Source: Thermaurantimonas aggregans (GTDB taxonomy: Bacteria > Bacteroidota > Bacteroidia > Flavobacteriales > Schleiferiaceae). Taken from it: a stretch of 64,000 nt of DNA. Every line of letters begins with the position of its first letter. The first letter of the stretch is position 1. Shown here in pieces: positions 1 to 8,173 of this stretch. The notes beneath the pieces were generated by a model that did not search any database, was not told where the DNA came from, and saw nothing but the letters and a program-made list of their open reading frames with translations. Location: contig NZ_BHZE01000004.1 in NCBI RefSeq assembly GCF_003851885.1, positions 62,001 to 126,000 on the forward strand, read 5' to 3'. The translations under genes were made by a program, and so were the position numbers.

Positions 1-290
1 TCTTCAGAGGCGGTAGGATATACGGGCACATTGATGGCACCACATTGCATAATACCGATATCGCAGAAGTTCCATTCAAAGCGGTTGTTAGTGCTGATTA
101 AGACAACTTTGTCATCGGGCTTAATGCCCAGTTCCATTAAGCCGAGTGCAATATTTTCTGCAGTTTCTACATATTCTTTCGTAGAGATTTCAATCCATTT
201 TCCATTTCGTTTAGATGCTAAAGAAACGGACAATGGCTTTTTTTCGAGCTGGTATTTTGGGAAGTCAAAAAGTCTTGTAGGCTGATTCAT
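1..290 (-). CDS. Long-chain fatty acid--CoA ligase (AMP-forming), N-terminal part, cut by window edge
   Basis: Translating the complement from the ATG at 288-290 gives an open frame running off the window: it starts MNQPTRLFDFPKYQLEKKPL and continues with a stretch resembling the N-terminal region of AMP-binding acyl-CoA synthetases (a 'KPDDKVVLIS' step followed by 'GAINVPVYPT', where these enzymes conserve the substrate-entry region). The family activates fatty acids to acyl-CoA through an acyl-adenylate, on the cytoplasmic side of the membrane. Only about 96 of the usual roughly 590 residues are present, so the catalytic P-loop and adenylation motifs cannot be checked. Family assignment rests on N-terminal similarity recognised by eye. 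Confidence 0.75.
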   Translation of the reverse strand, partial: MNQPTRLFDFPKYQLEKKPLSVSLASKRNGKWIEISTKEYVETAENIALGLMELGIKPDDKVVLISTNNRFEWNFCDIGIMQCGAINVPVYPTASE

Positions 291-374
291 TGTTAATGAA
301 TTTTTAATGTTTGCAAATAAAACAAATTACACCGTTAATGAGAAGGATAGTTTATCAAAAAATTGTTGTTAAAC

Positions 375-404
375 AAAAAAACCTCCCGAATGGGAGGTTT
401 TTTT
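375..404. terminator. Bidirectional intrinsic terminator
   Basis: A 7-bp GC-rich stem (ACCTCCC / GGGAGGT, loop GAAT) is flanked by a run of A on one side and T on the other, so it can stop transcription in both directions. It lies directly after the DUF2795 gene on the minus strand. Confidence 0.85.
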
Positions 405-417
405 CAGATGTTGATGG

Positions 418-642
418 TTAATACTCGTCTTCGTTCCAGAGGAAGTCTTCCTGAGTAGGATAATCTGGCCATATGTCTTCTATCGACTCATAGATCTCGC
501 CTTCATCATCTTCTATGGCCTGTAGGTTTTCGATTACCTCTAATGGCGCACCAGTACGAATCGCGTAATCGATGAGCTCATCCTTTGTGGCCGGCCACGG
601 TGCATCACTAAGGTAAGATGCTAATTCAAGCGTCCAGTACAT
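418..642 (-). CDS. DUF2795 domain small acidic protein
   Basis: This 74-residue, strongly acidic protein (frequent D/E, ending NEDEY) matches the DUF2795 family of Bacteroidota as I know it: it begins MYWTLELASYLSDAPWPATK and carries 'DELIDYAIRTGAP' with a conserved WPDYP near the end. No function is established for the family and no catalytic residues are apparent. It has no signal peptide or membrane segment, so it should be cytoplasmic. A complete promoter (TTTG, 21 bp, TACTTTTG) precedes it and a terminator follows, so it is probably a single-gene transcript. Confidence 0.8.
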   Translation of the reverse strand: MYWTLELASYLSDAPWPATKDELIDYAIRTGAPLEVIENLQAIEDDEGEIYESIEDIWPDYPTQEDFLWNEDEY

Positions 643-666
643 CGTCCGGGGTTTTTAAATTTTTTG

Positions 667-699
667 CAAAAGTATAAATAACTTATGGAATATTTCAAA
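667..699 (-). promoter_or_regulatory. Bacteroidota-type promoter of the DUF2795 gene
   Basis: On the minus strand TTTG (complement of 696-699) is followed after 21 bp by TACTTTTG (complement of 667-674). This fits the TTTG / TAnnTTTG pattern used by the Bacteroidota primary sigma factor, and the box ends 24 bp before the start codon. Confidence 0.7.
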
Positions 700-725
700 G
701 TGGAATAAACACAAAGCTCTTGTAT

Positions 726-1274
726 TTATTGTATTGATTTCCAGGGTGTTTCTTGAGAGCCGGTGAGAAATAAGGTAAATCTTGCCAACGTAAAGAGGTA
801 GTCTGAAAGCCTGTTAAGAAATTTGATAATTCCTGGCTCAACTTGCTCTTCAGAGGCAAGTAATACAACAATTCGCTCGGCTCTACGGCATACACAGCGC
901 GCAAGGTGACAATACGATGCTACTGGGTGACCTCCCGGTAATATGAAGTTTTTTAGAGGCTTAAGGTGTTTGGTCATTTCGTCAATATAGCCTTCTAAAG
1001 CTTCTGTTGAATTTTCAGGCCAAGGTGTGAGATACGACTTTGCCTGTTCATTTTCAGCTGCAAGATGACTGCCAGCTAAAAAGAGCAAATTCTGTATTTG
1101 ATGAAGTTGTTTAATGATATCAGGATGCATGTACTCGTCAGCAACCAAACCCACCCATGAGTTTAGCTCATCTAACGTTCCATATGCTTCGATGCGAATG
1201 TGGTACTTCTCTACTCTACTGCCACCGAGCAGCGATGTCTGACCTCCATCACCTGATTTTGTGTAAATTTTCAT
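726..1274 (-). CDS. Cob(I)yrinic acid a,c-diamide adenosyltransferase, PduO type
   Basis: The 182-residue protein opens with MKIYTKSGDGGQTSLLGG, the ATP-binding signature of PduO-type ATP:cob(I)alamin adenosyltransferases, and carries the second signature 'ARCVCRRAER' near residue 130. The enzyme transfers adenosyl from ATP to cob(I)alamin to make coenzyme B12, and it usually works as a cytoplasmic trimer. Length is normal for the family. A TAnnTTTG box lies about 30 bp upstream of the ATG. No B12 biosynthesis or B12-dependent gene is adjacent, which fits a stand-alone salvage or recycling role. PduO and MMAB-type names are used interchangeably, so I give no symbol. Confidence 0.92.
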   Translation of the reverse strand: MKIYTKSGDGGQTSLLGGSRVEKYHIRIEAYGTLDELNSWVGLVADEYMHPDIIKQLHQIQNLLFLAGSHLAAENEQAKSYLTPWPENSTEALEGYIDEMTKHLKPLKNFILPGGHPVASYCHLARCVCRRAERIVVLLASEEQVEPGIIKFLNRLSDYLFTLARFTLFLTGSQETPWKSIQ

Positions 1275-1303
1275 TTGAAAATAGCTTTTGAAATGGATTA
1301 TGT

Positions 1304-1311
1304 CAAAATTA
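1304..1311 (-). promoter_or_regulatory. TAnnTTTG promoter core of the adenosyltransferase gene
   Basis: The complement reads TAATTTTG, a perfect match to the Bacteroidota -7 element, 29 bp before the start codon at 1274. No clear -33 TTG was seen. Confidence 0.5.
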
Positions 1312-1329
1312 GAGGGATGGAAGACTTTT

Positions 1330-3321
1330 TTAAAAATCTTTGATTACAAAAACAGTTCTTCTGTTAAGTGCTCTGCCTTGCTCGGTTTGATTGGTGGCGA
1401 TCGGTTTGTCGGAGCCAAATCCTTTGTACGACATGCGCGAAGGCGATATACCTTTATTTACTAAGTATTCATAAACCACTTTTGCTCTGTTGTTCGAAAG
1501 TACCAGATTTTCTTTGCGGGTACCCACATTGTCGGTATGACCTTGAATTTCAATTCGAATGTTCTTATTGGTTTTTAAAAACTCGTAAAATTCTTCCAAG
1601 ATTCGAATAGCTCTTTTGTCTAAAGCATATGAATTCGTTTCGAAATTGATATCGTGTAATCGGTATTCCTCACCCCGCTTGAGTTTTTTGACTTCAATGG
1701 TCTGTTGTTTTATTACAGACTCTCGCGATGCATTGATGTCTTCAGCAGCGATGTAGCGCGAGGTAAAGGCAGTTCCCTCCTTCTCAGCCACCAGCAATAA
1801 ATCTTCATTCTGCTGAGCTTGCACAGCTACGGCAAAGTCGCCTGTAACAGTATCGATTCGCACAGTTGATTCTTGGGCTGATTGCACTTTTTTAATTTTT
1901 ACTTGTACATTTCCGGGCGATCGTCCGTTTTCATCCATTAATCTGCCAGTAATTAATCTAGTAAAGTTAGGTCTGGCGTTCTGGGGTAATTCAAAGTAGA
2001 AAATATCCCAGCCCCCTTTACCTTTTATTTTATCTGTCGAAATGTACCCTTTTGTGCCATCGAGGCTTACAAAAAGCCCTACTTCATCAGATTCGGTATT
2101 AATCGGATAGCCAATATTTTGAGGGATACTCCATTTTTGTGTTTGAGGATCAAGTTGAGAATAAAAAATATCAAGTCCTCCGATGCCTCCATGTCCGTTA
2201 GACGAAAAGTACAGTGTAACACCGTCAGAATGGATATAGGGCGATTTCTCGTCTTTGGATGTATTAATCGTGGGCCCTAAATTTTCTGGTGCACTCCAGC
2301 TGCCATTAGGCAATCGATAGCATCGGTACAAATCAAGGCCTCCTTGGCCTCCTTTGCGATTGGAGGCAAAGTACAGCCAATCGCCATTAGCTGTCACAGA
2401 AGGTTGAGACTCCCACGAATCAGGTCTGTTAATCTGTTCTCCTACACTTTGTGGTTCTGTCCATCGGTCGTTAGAAAAAATTGAATAGTATATATCGCAG
2501 TTCTGATATCCAGAGGGAAGCAATTCGCAAATGGTAAAGTATAGCTCTTTATTGTCAGCAGTAATAGACGGTCCGCCTTCGTTGTATTTTTGATTAAATG
2601 GTGCTGGCAATGGCTGCCCACGTTCAAATTTATCATCAGATAAGCGTCGGGCATAGGAAAACTTCTCAACTACGCGCTCCACAGGCACTGGTCCTGATTT
2701 TCGGTCAATCTCTTTGCCTCTCCGGGTGAAAAAGCACCAAGAGCCATCAGGCGATATGGTGGCGAGGTATTCATCTGCTGCAGTACAAATGTCTTCTAAT
2801 GGCCTGGGCTGGAAAGCTACCGGATTTTCACGCAGTCTTCGCTCCATGTCTAAACTAGTAAGTATAGAGCGGGCTTCACGGTCAAACTGCGGTTCTCGAT
2901 CGGGATGCTGAGTGTATTTTTTCAATAATTCAACGCCTTTTGCAGACTGTCCATTTTCAATCAAAACCACTCCAGCATAAAACAATACATCAGCCTTGTA
3001 GTCAGGACATAGCTCCAGAAGACGCATCCAGGCAGCCTCTGCCTCACGTGTGCGTCCACCGCGCACAGCTGTCTCACCAAATAAATACAAAGCATGCGGG
3101 CAATTGCGATCAAAATTCATCATTAAATCGGCATACCTTCTCATTTCTTGATAGTTCTTGGCCCGCCATGCTTTATTCCACTTTTCAATTTGAGCAACTG
3201 CTTTTTCAGCACAAGGTTGCTCACAAGTGCCCAATTCAGGTTGTGCATACAATTTTGAAAAAAATTGAACTCCAGTTACAACAAAAAAGGCAGTAATCAA
3301 ATTATATTTGGTAAAATTCAT
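1330..3321 (-). CDS. PorE-like OmpA-family protein (TPR, beta-propeller, CRD, OmpA domains), likely type IX secretion component
   Basis: The order of domains in this 663-residue exported protein is that described for PorE of Porphyromonas gingivalis. A signal peptide covers residues 1-27. Tetratricopeptide-like helices follow at about 30-150, then a WD40/PD40 propeller at about 190-445 with repeated 'LYFSSN' and 'D(I/L)(F/Y)(Y/R)' blade motifs. A carboxypeptidase regulatory-like domain lies at about 455-545, and a C-terminal OmpA domain at about 555-663 contains 'IEIQGHTDNVG' and 'NNRAKVVYEYL'. The OmpA domain should bind peptidoglycan and the protein would sit in the periplasm. P. gingivalis PorE is a lipoprotein, but no lipobox cysteine is seen here (the signal ends KLYAQ). 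Other PD40-OmpA proteins share parts of this plan, so the T9SS role is inferred. Confidence 0.75.
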   Translation of the reverse strand: MNFTKYNLITAFFVVTGVQFFSKLYAQPELGTCEQPCAEKAVAQIEKWNKAWRAKNYQEMRRYADLMMNFDRNCPHALYLFGETAVRGGRTREAEAAWMRLLELCPDYKADVLFYAGVVLIENGQSAKGVELLKKYTQHPDREPQFDREARSILTSLDMERRLRENPVAFQPRPLEDICTAADEYLATISPDGSWCFFTRRGKEIDRKSGPVPVERVVEKFSYARRLSDDKFERGQPLPAPFNQKYNEGGPSITADNKELYFTICELLPSGYQNCDIYYSIFSNDRWTEPQSVGEQINRPDSWESQPSVTANGDWLYFASNRKGGQGGLDLYRCYRLPNGSWSAPENLGPTINTSKDEKSPYIHSDGVTLYFSSNGHGGIGGLDIFYSQLDPQTQKWSIPQNIGYPINTESDEVGLFVSLDGTKGYISTDKIKGKGGWDIFYFELPQNARPNFTRLITGRLMDENGRSPGNVQVKIKKVQSAQESTVRIDTVTGDFAVAVQAQQNEDLLLVAEKEGTAFTSRYIAAEDINASRESVIKQQTIEVKKLKRGEEYRLHDINFETNSYALDKRAIRILEEFYEFLKTNKNIRIEIQGHTDNVGTRKENLVLSNNRAKVVYEYLVNKGISPSRMSYKGFGSDKPIATNQTEQGRALNRRTVFVIKDF
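3303..3310 (+). promoter_or_regulatory. TAnnTTTG promoter core of the DUF2892 gene, inside the porE-like coding region
   Basis: TATATTTG is a perfect -7 element 17 bp upstream of the ATG at 3328. It lies within codons 4-7 of the divergent porE-like gene. Confidence 0.55.
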
Positions 3322-3327
3322 AAACCT

Positions 3328-3534
3328 ATGAAAGCTAACGTTGGAAAGTTGGACAAAGGTATCCGATTAACGATTGCAGTAGTAGCCTTAGTGCTCTATT
3401 TTACTAAAGTTTTGACCGGAACTGTAGGTATTGTTGCTCTTGTCGTAGCTGGCCTACTGGCATTCACTTCGCTTGTAAATTTTTGCCCTGCTTACACGCT
3501 TTTTGGCATTAATACATGCGAAACGAAAAAGTAA
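3328..3534 (+). CDS. DUF2892 (YgaP-like) small inner-membrane protein
   Basis: I chose the ATG at 3328 because family members begin with an 'NVGxxDRxIR' block, here MKANVGKLDKGIRL. The 68-residue product has two hydrophobic segments (about residues 14-30 and 33-52) followed by the conserved 'NFCPAYTLFGINTC', with two cysteines in the usual places. The family is an uncharacterised two-helix membrane protein, sometimes fused to rhodanese domains. A terminator follows at once. The start lies only 6 bp from the divergent porE-like start, so both promoters must be inside the opposing coding sequence. Confidence 0.85.
   Translation: MKANVGKLDKGIRLTIAVVALVLYFTKVLTGTVGIVALVVAGLLAFTSLVNFCPAYTLFGINTCETKK
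3354..3361 (-). promoter_or_regulatory. TAnnTTTG promoter core of the porE-like gene, inside the DUF2892 coding region
   Basis: The complement reads TACCTTTG, a perfect -7 element 32 bp before the porE-like ATG. It overlaps the first dozen codons of the divergent DUF2892 gene. Confidence 0.5.
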
Positions 3535-3563
3535 TTCCGGAATCCTTTTAACCTTACACATTG

Positions 3564-3597
3564 AAAACCGGTAATCTATTCGATTACCGGTTTTTTT
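3564..3597 (+). terminator. Intrinsic terminator after the DUF2892 gene
   Basis: A 12-bp stem (AACCGGTAATC region against GATTACCGGTT, loop TATTC) is followed by seven T. Confidence 0.9.
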
Positions 3598-3934
3598 ATG
3601 CACTTATTGGCACATGTAAATTTCAAATAATTCAATTTTTTACAACTAATGCTGATAATAGACTTCTAGAATAGTAGAGCAATTCACTTGGAAATAGAAT
3701 AGTACGCCTTTGCGCCCTTTTGAGCATCAAATCTCACTTAAAAAATTTGAGATATTTTCTGTCATGTGATTGCAAAACCGGTCATGTGATCAAATTACGC
3801 AACATCGAGCCTTGATGAAAACATCGAAAGAATTCAAGCTAAACTTCGTGAAAGAATACTATCAGTGATTATTCTGCTGATTTTTATATAAACTGTTAAA
3901 AAAATATTTTTTCACAATATAAATAATTTTTGTT
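3598..3934. other. Intergenic region without a recognisable gene
   Basis: About 340 bp of AT-rich DNA. A short direct repeat 'gtcatgtgat' occurs twice (about 3762 and 3782). I see no coding frame or structured RNA that I recognise. Confidence 0.5.
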
Positions 3935-3942
3935 TATTTTTG
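3935..3942 (+). promoter_or_regulatory. TAnnTTTG promoter core of the small helical protein gene
   Basis: TATTTTTG matches the -7 element perfectly and ends 26 bp before the ATG at 3969. Confidence 0.5.
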
Positions 3943-3968
3943 TCATGCAATTTATAATTTTAAATACG

Positions 3969-4205
3969 ATGGAAGAAGTAAAAATGACTCCAAAAACCGT
4001 AGCCAACTATCTAAAATCAAATTTCAGCAATAGAGGTGGCCTTAAAAGCGTATTCGCTTCCCAATTCCTTTCAAAATTCGATTTAGAGCAGTTAGAAGCT
4101 TTAAAGGCTGACATTGAAGCAGAAATTCAAGCTCGCTACGATGCTATCGCTCAAGAGAAAATTGCTGAAGTAGAAAAACTCGGCTACAAGGTTATTAAAG
4201 CCTAA
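3969..4205 (+). CDS. Small helical protein of unknown function
   Basis: I prefer the ATG at 3969 (MEEVKMTPKTVANYLKSNFS) because it follows a TAnnTTTG box at a normal distance. The product has 78 residues. After 'NRGGLKSVFASQFLSKF' it is almost wholly helical, with a heptad-like, charge-rich stretch (EALKADIEAEIQARYD and onward) that should form a coiled coil, and it ends LGYKVIKA. There is no signal peptide, cysteine or metal motif. I do not recognise a family. A strong terminator follows, so it is a single-gene transcript, which for such a small protein suggests substantial expression. Confidence 0.65.
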   Translation: MEEVKMTPKTVANYLKSNFSNRGGLKSVFASQFLSKFDLEQLEALKADIEAEIQARYDAIAQEKIAEVEKLGYKVIKA

Positions 4206-4225
4206 TTTGGAAATTAAAAAGTGCA

Positions 4226-4252
4226 AAAACCGTCCTAACTGGGCGGTTTTTT
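4226..4252 (+). terminator. Intrinsic terminator
   Basis: Stem ACCGTCC / GGGCGGT with loop TAACT, preceded by A5 and followed by T6, directly after the small helical protein gene. Confidence 0.85.
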
Positions 4253-5246
4253 GTTTTATACAACTCATCTTCAATGATTTTTGAAAAATAAAAATCGAAA
4301 ACTTTTTAAAGACATGTTTCAAAAAGGAAAACACATTTTTAACCATCAACGTATTACTTTTAAATGCTTTTCGAGAATGACTACTTCCTCTGGAAAGTAA
4401 AAACTGTTCAATCATTATGCAACCCTTTAAGAAGGAATAACTGTATAGTGTGGGTAACTTCAATTGAAATATACTGAATAAGTACCCGAAAGGTTAATAG
4501 ATCGCTTTTTTAAAGTGTTTTATCCGCTGGTAGAGTAGAGAGTTTTTTACAACAATTTTAGACATTCAGACAAAATCTTACAAAATACACTTCTAAATTC
4601 CAATCTGCTAATCAAAAAAATTCATATGATAAGAAATGTCATTATAGATGGAAAAAGGGGCTTATGTGCTTATTAGCAATTAAAGAATTTCTGAACGATT
4701 TTGGATTTCTTTTTTTTTACTGCTGAAAAAAAGTTCTTCCTCCTGTTATTCCTTCTTAAATACAGCACTGCATTCTTATTGAAAAAACTTAATACAATCC
4801 AGGTTAAAAATTGCGTTTATTAAACTATGTGCAAGAAAATTTCAAATCTACTTGATAACCGATTGAACCATATTATTTCTAAAATCTTTAAAATTTTTAT
4901 GGCATTTTCGGATTTTGTCCGAAGAATTATGATTTCAAAACATTCTCTTTCATCACATCACATAAATTCTAAGGATTTACTAAAAACTTAATCGACACAG
5001 ATCCCTATATAGGATTAACACTGCATTTAATAATTCTGATTAAGTATAAAATTAAAAGTATTAAAACCGCTAAACCAGGTGGTTATGGCAATCTATCTTT
5101 CAATGAATTATTAAGTTGTACAAAGCTCAAAAACACACGCGAAGATTTAAAAAAATTAAACAAGTGATTGTAGATCAATTAAAACATTTTAATTCACGAT
5201 TAAAATAGCCAAGATTTACTACTTTTACGCGTCAGCTTGCACATCG
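4253..5246. other. AT-rich intergenic region of about 1 kb
   Basis: Stops are dense in nearly all frames and I recognise no gene, RNA or repeat. The only coding-like stretch is a frame open from about 4973 to a TGA at 5165-5167. Its last 35 codons encode a plausible peptide (KPGGYGNLSFNELLSC, then NTREDLKKLNK), but it has no in-frame ATG. It may be a decayed gene fragment. Confidence 0.45.
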
Positions 5247-6179
5247 ATGTCCATCTTGCTCGAAACACATAACATTTCAAAAAAATACGGAAATCACCAA
5301 GCCCTGTCAGAAGTATCGCTTCAGGTCGAAAAAGGAACCATCTTCGGTCTATTAGGACCAAATGGCGCCGGCAAAACAACACTTATCCGTATCATCAACC
5401 AAATCATATCGCCCGATAGCGGAACAGTTTATTTCGACGGAGAACCTTTGAGCCCGAATCATCAATTTCGTATTGGGTATCTGCCGGAAGAGCGCGGTTT
5501 GTACCGCTCCATGAAAGTGGGTGAACAAGCCCTCTACCTGTCCGGATTAAAAGGTATGCCTACAACTGAAGCTAAAAAAGCGCTGCGCTACTGGTTTGAG
5601 CGCCTCGACATTACTGATTGGTGGGACAAGAAGGTGGAAGAACTCTCTAAAGGCATGTCGCAGAAGGTTCAGTTTGTCATTACCGTACTTCACAAGCCGG
5701 AGCTACTCATTCTTGACGAGCCCTTCTCGGGCTTCGACCCTCTGAACGAAGGCATTATTCGCGACGAACTGCTCGAGCTTCATCGACAGGGTGCCACCAT
5801 TATCTTTTCAACCCATCGGATGGATACCGTCGAAGAACTCTGCCAAGACATTGCCATGATCGATCGCTCGCGTCTGGTGCTCAGCGGACCACTTCACTAC
5901 ATAAAGCGGCAGAATGCTCTTCATCAATGGGAGGTTGTACTTGATCCTGTAAATGCAAATACGCTGACACTTCCAGATGATTTTCAGCTCATCAGCCATT
6001 TCACCACCGAACATTCTACTCGTCTCCTTGTCCAAGACATCCGTAATCAAGGTATTAATCCACTTTTGCAATGGCTTGTGGCACAGCCGGGATTACAGCT
6101 TCACTCTATTCGCGAAGTGCTCCCGGCCGTGAAAGACATCTTCATAAATGTAGCTAAAAACAATACCTCAGCAGTATGA
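5247..6179 (+). CDS. ABC transporter ATP-binding protein, NatA type
   Basis: The 310-residue ATPase has Walker A 'GPNGAGKT' (about residues 38-45), a Q-loop region 'GYLPEERGLY', the signature 'LSKGMSQK', Walker B 'LLILDEPF' and an H-loop 'STHR'. The tail of about 80 residues matches the accessory C-terminal domain (DUF4162) of Nat-type exporters. It should energise export by the membrane protein encoded next, whose ATG overlaps its stop by 4 bp (ATGA). The substrate is unknown; relatives in Bacillus extrude sodium, but others export lipids or peptides. Confidence 0.93.
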   Translation: MSILLETHNISKKYGNHQALSEVSLQVEKGTIFGLLGPNGAGKTTLIRIINQIISPDSGTVYFDGEPLSPNHQFRIGYLPEERGLYRSMKVGEQALYLSGLKGMPTTEAKKALRYWFERLDITDWWDKKVEELSKGMSQKVQFVITVLHKPELLILDEPFSGFDPLNEGIIRDELLELHRQGATIIFSTHRMDTVEELCQDIAMIDRSRLVLSGPLHYIKRQNALHQWEVVLDPVNANTLTLPDDFQLISHFTTEHSTRLLVQDIRNQGINPLLQWLVAQPGLQLHSIREVLPAVKDIFINVAKNNTSAV

Positions 6180-7519
6180 ACAAAATTTGGCTTATTATAC
6201 AACGCGAATTTTTCCATCGCGTGCGCAAGCGCTCTTTTATCGTTATTACCCTGATTGGTCCTCTGCTCTTTGGGGCGCTCATTACTGCCCCAGCCATGCT
6301 CTCAAACATTCAGCTCGAAAAGCGCACCATCTTAGTACACGATCGCGCCACTGTTCTCGACTTTCATCCGGGCAATGAAGATATCGCCTTCACCTACATC
6401 GACCCATCGCGCTACAACCTCCAGCAAGCTAAACAGCTGCTGAAAGAAAAACCTGAATTTTATGCGCTGCTCTACATCCCAACCGGCGAAACCTGGGATC
6501 CCGATTTCATCTCCGCGGGCATATCCATGTATAGCCAAGGCGACATCTCTCTCAAAGTTCAATCCTATATCGAGAGCCTTTTAAAATCCAAAATACAGGA
6601 GGAAAAACTAAAGCTCTTGGGCGTTGACCCTGCCGTAGTAAAACAATCGGAAACCAACGTACGCCTGCGTACCTTTTACCTCGAAGATACTGACCGCGCC
6701 GAAAAACAATCGGCCACTGAACTGAAGTTTGTGCTTGCCTACATCGGTAGTTTGCTCATCTATCTCTTCATCTTCCTCTATGGTAGCATGGTAATGCGCG
6801 GCATCATCGAAGAGAAAGCTAACCGTATAGTTGAGATCATCATAACATCGGTAAAACCCTTTCAACTTATGATGGGCAAGATTATTGGCATTGCCCTTAC
6901 GGGCCTGCTCCAATTTGCCATCTGGGTGCTCCTCAGCACTGCCGTGTATGCACTGGCGTCGCAAATCTTCTTCCGCGAAAAATTTGAAGCCGCTCGAGAG
7001 CTCGCCCTTCAGCAAGAGCAGCTGCGCGCAGAAGGGAGTGCAATTCCGATGGATATCGACCGTTCTCTCGAAATCATCAATGCCATCCAAACCATCGACT
7101 TCCCTCTTATACTCTCTCTGTTCCTCTTTTATTTCATCTTCGGCTACCTGGCCTATGGTGCTCTGTTTGCTATAGTAGGCTCTATGGTCGATAACGAAAC
7201 CGACTCTCAACAACTCGTACTGCCCATCAGCATACCACTCATCGTTGCCATTATTGCTATGACAGCCATTTTAGACAACCCCGATTCCGCTCTTGCCAAA
7301 GTACTATCCTTCATACCACTTACCTCCCCCGTCGTGATGATGACACGTATACCCTTTGGCGTACCTTGGTGGGAAACAATTGTCTCCATGTTACTGCTCA
7401 TACTCTTTTTTGTGTTGGCCACTTGGATTGCCGGGCGTATTTATCAGGTTGGTATCCTTATGTACGGCAAACGCTATACCCTCAGCGACCTCGTCCGTTG
7501 GTTTACCAACCGCGGATAA
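6176..7519 (+). CDS. ABC-2 type permease, NatB-like
   Basis: This 447-residue membrane protein belongs to the ABC-2 permease family. A first transmembrane helix at about residues 19-42 is followed by a large extracytoplasmic domain (about 45-185). A cluster of five to six helices from about 187 to the end includes the intracellular 'EEKANRIVEIIITSVKP' coupling motif typical of NatB/YhaP proteins. It pairs with the ATPase upstream (4-bp overlap, translational coupling). Base composition is a little richer in GC than the surrounding intergenic DNA, as for other genes in this block. Confidence 0.92.
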   Translation: MNKIWLIIQREFFHRVRKRSFIVITLIGPLLFGALITAPAMLSNIQLEKRTILVHDRATVLDFHPGNEDIAFTYIDPSRYNLQQAKQLLKEKPEFYALLYIPTGETWDPDFISAGISMYSQGDISLKVQSYIESLLKSKIQEEKLKLLGVDPAVVKQSETNVRLRTFYLEDTDRAEKQSATELKFVLAYIGSLLIYLFIFLYGSMVMRGIIEEKANRIVEIIITSVKPFQLMMGKIIGIALTGLLQFAIWVLLSTAVYALASQIFFREKFEAARELALQQEQLRAEGSAIPMDIDRSLEIINAIQTIDFPLILSLFLFYFIFGYLAYGALFAIVGSMVDNETDSQQLVLPISIPLIVAIIAMTAILDNPDSALAKVLSFIPLTSPVVMMTRIPFGVPWWETIVSMLLLILFFVLATWIAGRIYQVGILMYGKRYTLSDLVRWFTNRG

Positions 7520-8150
7520 TTTTTTTGTATTTTCTTTATCGTATGTGCCCCTAAAACCCTCACTTAGTCCATTCATTTAAGTTTGTACAAACAGGGGGCT
7601 CAAGCCACCTCGTCTGCTACCGTTTCCTCTGGGATATGCTTCGCTCCCGTGCTCCAGCTCTGCATAGCTTTACCTTCGCTGCGCGCTACAGCCGGACCTT
7701 AGGATGCAGACAAATTTTAAAACGTTCGTCTGGATACTTCTCGCGGAAGCAGCCAAGAACTACTTTTAGAATGAATACAGTTAATTGCAGATGTTAGTTA
7801 CAGAATTGAGCGGATGTAGTATTGCTCACCCTAGATCTCTCTTAATCCGTCAAGCGGATTAAAGAGGAACTTCCGCCTACCCCACTTTGCTTCCTCAGGT
7901 CTTAGAGAGTCGCTGATGCCGAAAAAGATTGTCAGACCTTCTTGATCGAGGACAATGTGGTGAATAATTTTTTTGAGTTAAGTGTACAGGCTCAAAGCTT
8001 TGATAAAGTCTTAATTAAATTCACTGTTTCACACCTACCCGTCTTTATACCATGTTCAAGCTCAAGTCTCTGGCATCAAAATCAAGCAAAAAATATGATA
8101 AAAATCAGGTTAAGTAATCTAAGGTTTTTTCAAATATTGTTAGATTCAAT
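7520..8150. other. Intergenic region, partly made of a degraded GGGCGTG-type repeat
   Basis: About 630 bp without a convincing coding frame. The first 200 bp include a repeat copy described separately. Around 7838-7858 the sequence 'taatccg tcaag cggatta' forms a 7-bp hairpin. The rest is AT-rich with no feature I recognise. Confidence 0.5.
7595..7705 (+). repeat. Dispersed GC-rich repeat, degraded copy C
   Basis: Positions 7626-7655 match 27445-27474 at 27 of 30 bases, including an identical 18-mer 'gcttcgctcccgtgctcc'. The leading GGGCGTG of the other copies is not preserved here, so this looks like a worn copy of the same element. Confidence 0.6.
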
Positions 8151-8158
8151 TACATTTG
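8151..8158 (+). promoter_or_regulatory. TAnnTTTG promoter core of the histidine kinase gene
   Basis: TACATTTG is a perfect -7 element ending 15 bp before the ATG at 8174, which implies a very short leader. Confidence 0.5.
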
Positions 8159-8173
8159 AAAAAAATCCCTTGA

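Noticed and set aside
4101-4463. 120-codon minus-strand frame across the small helical gene's 3' end
   Set aside because: Part is antisense to a better-supported gene and it crosses a strong terminator; the peptide is low-complexity.
7838-7858. Small hairpin as a terminator
   Set aside because: The stem lacks a T run on either strand and no gene ends there.
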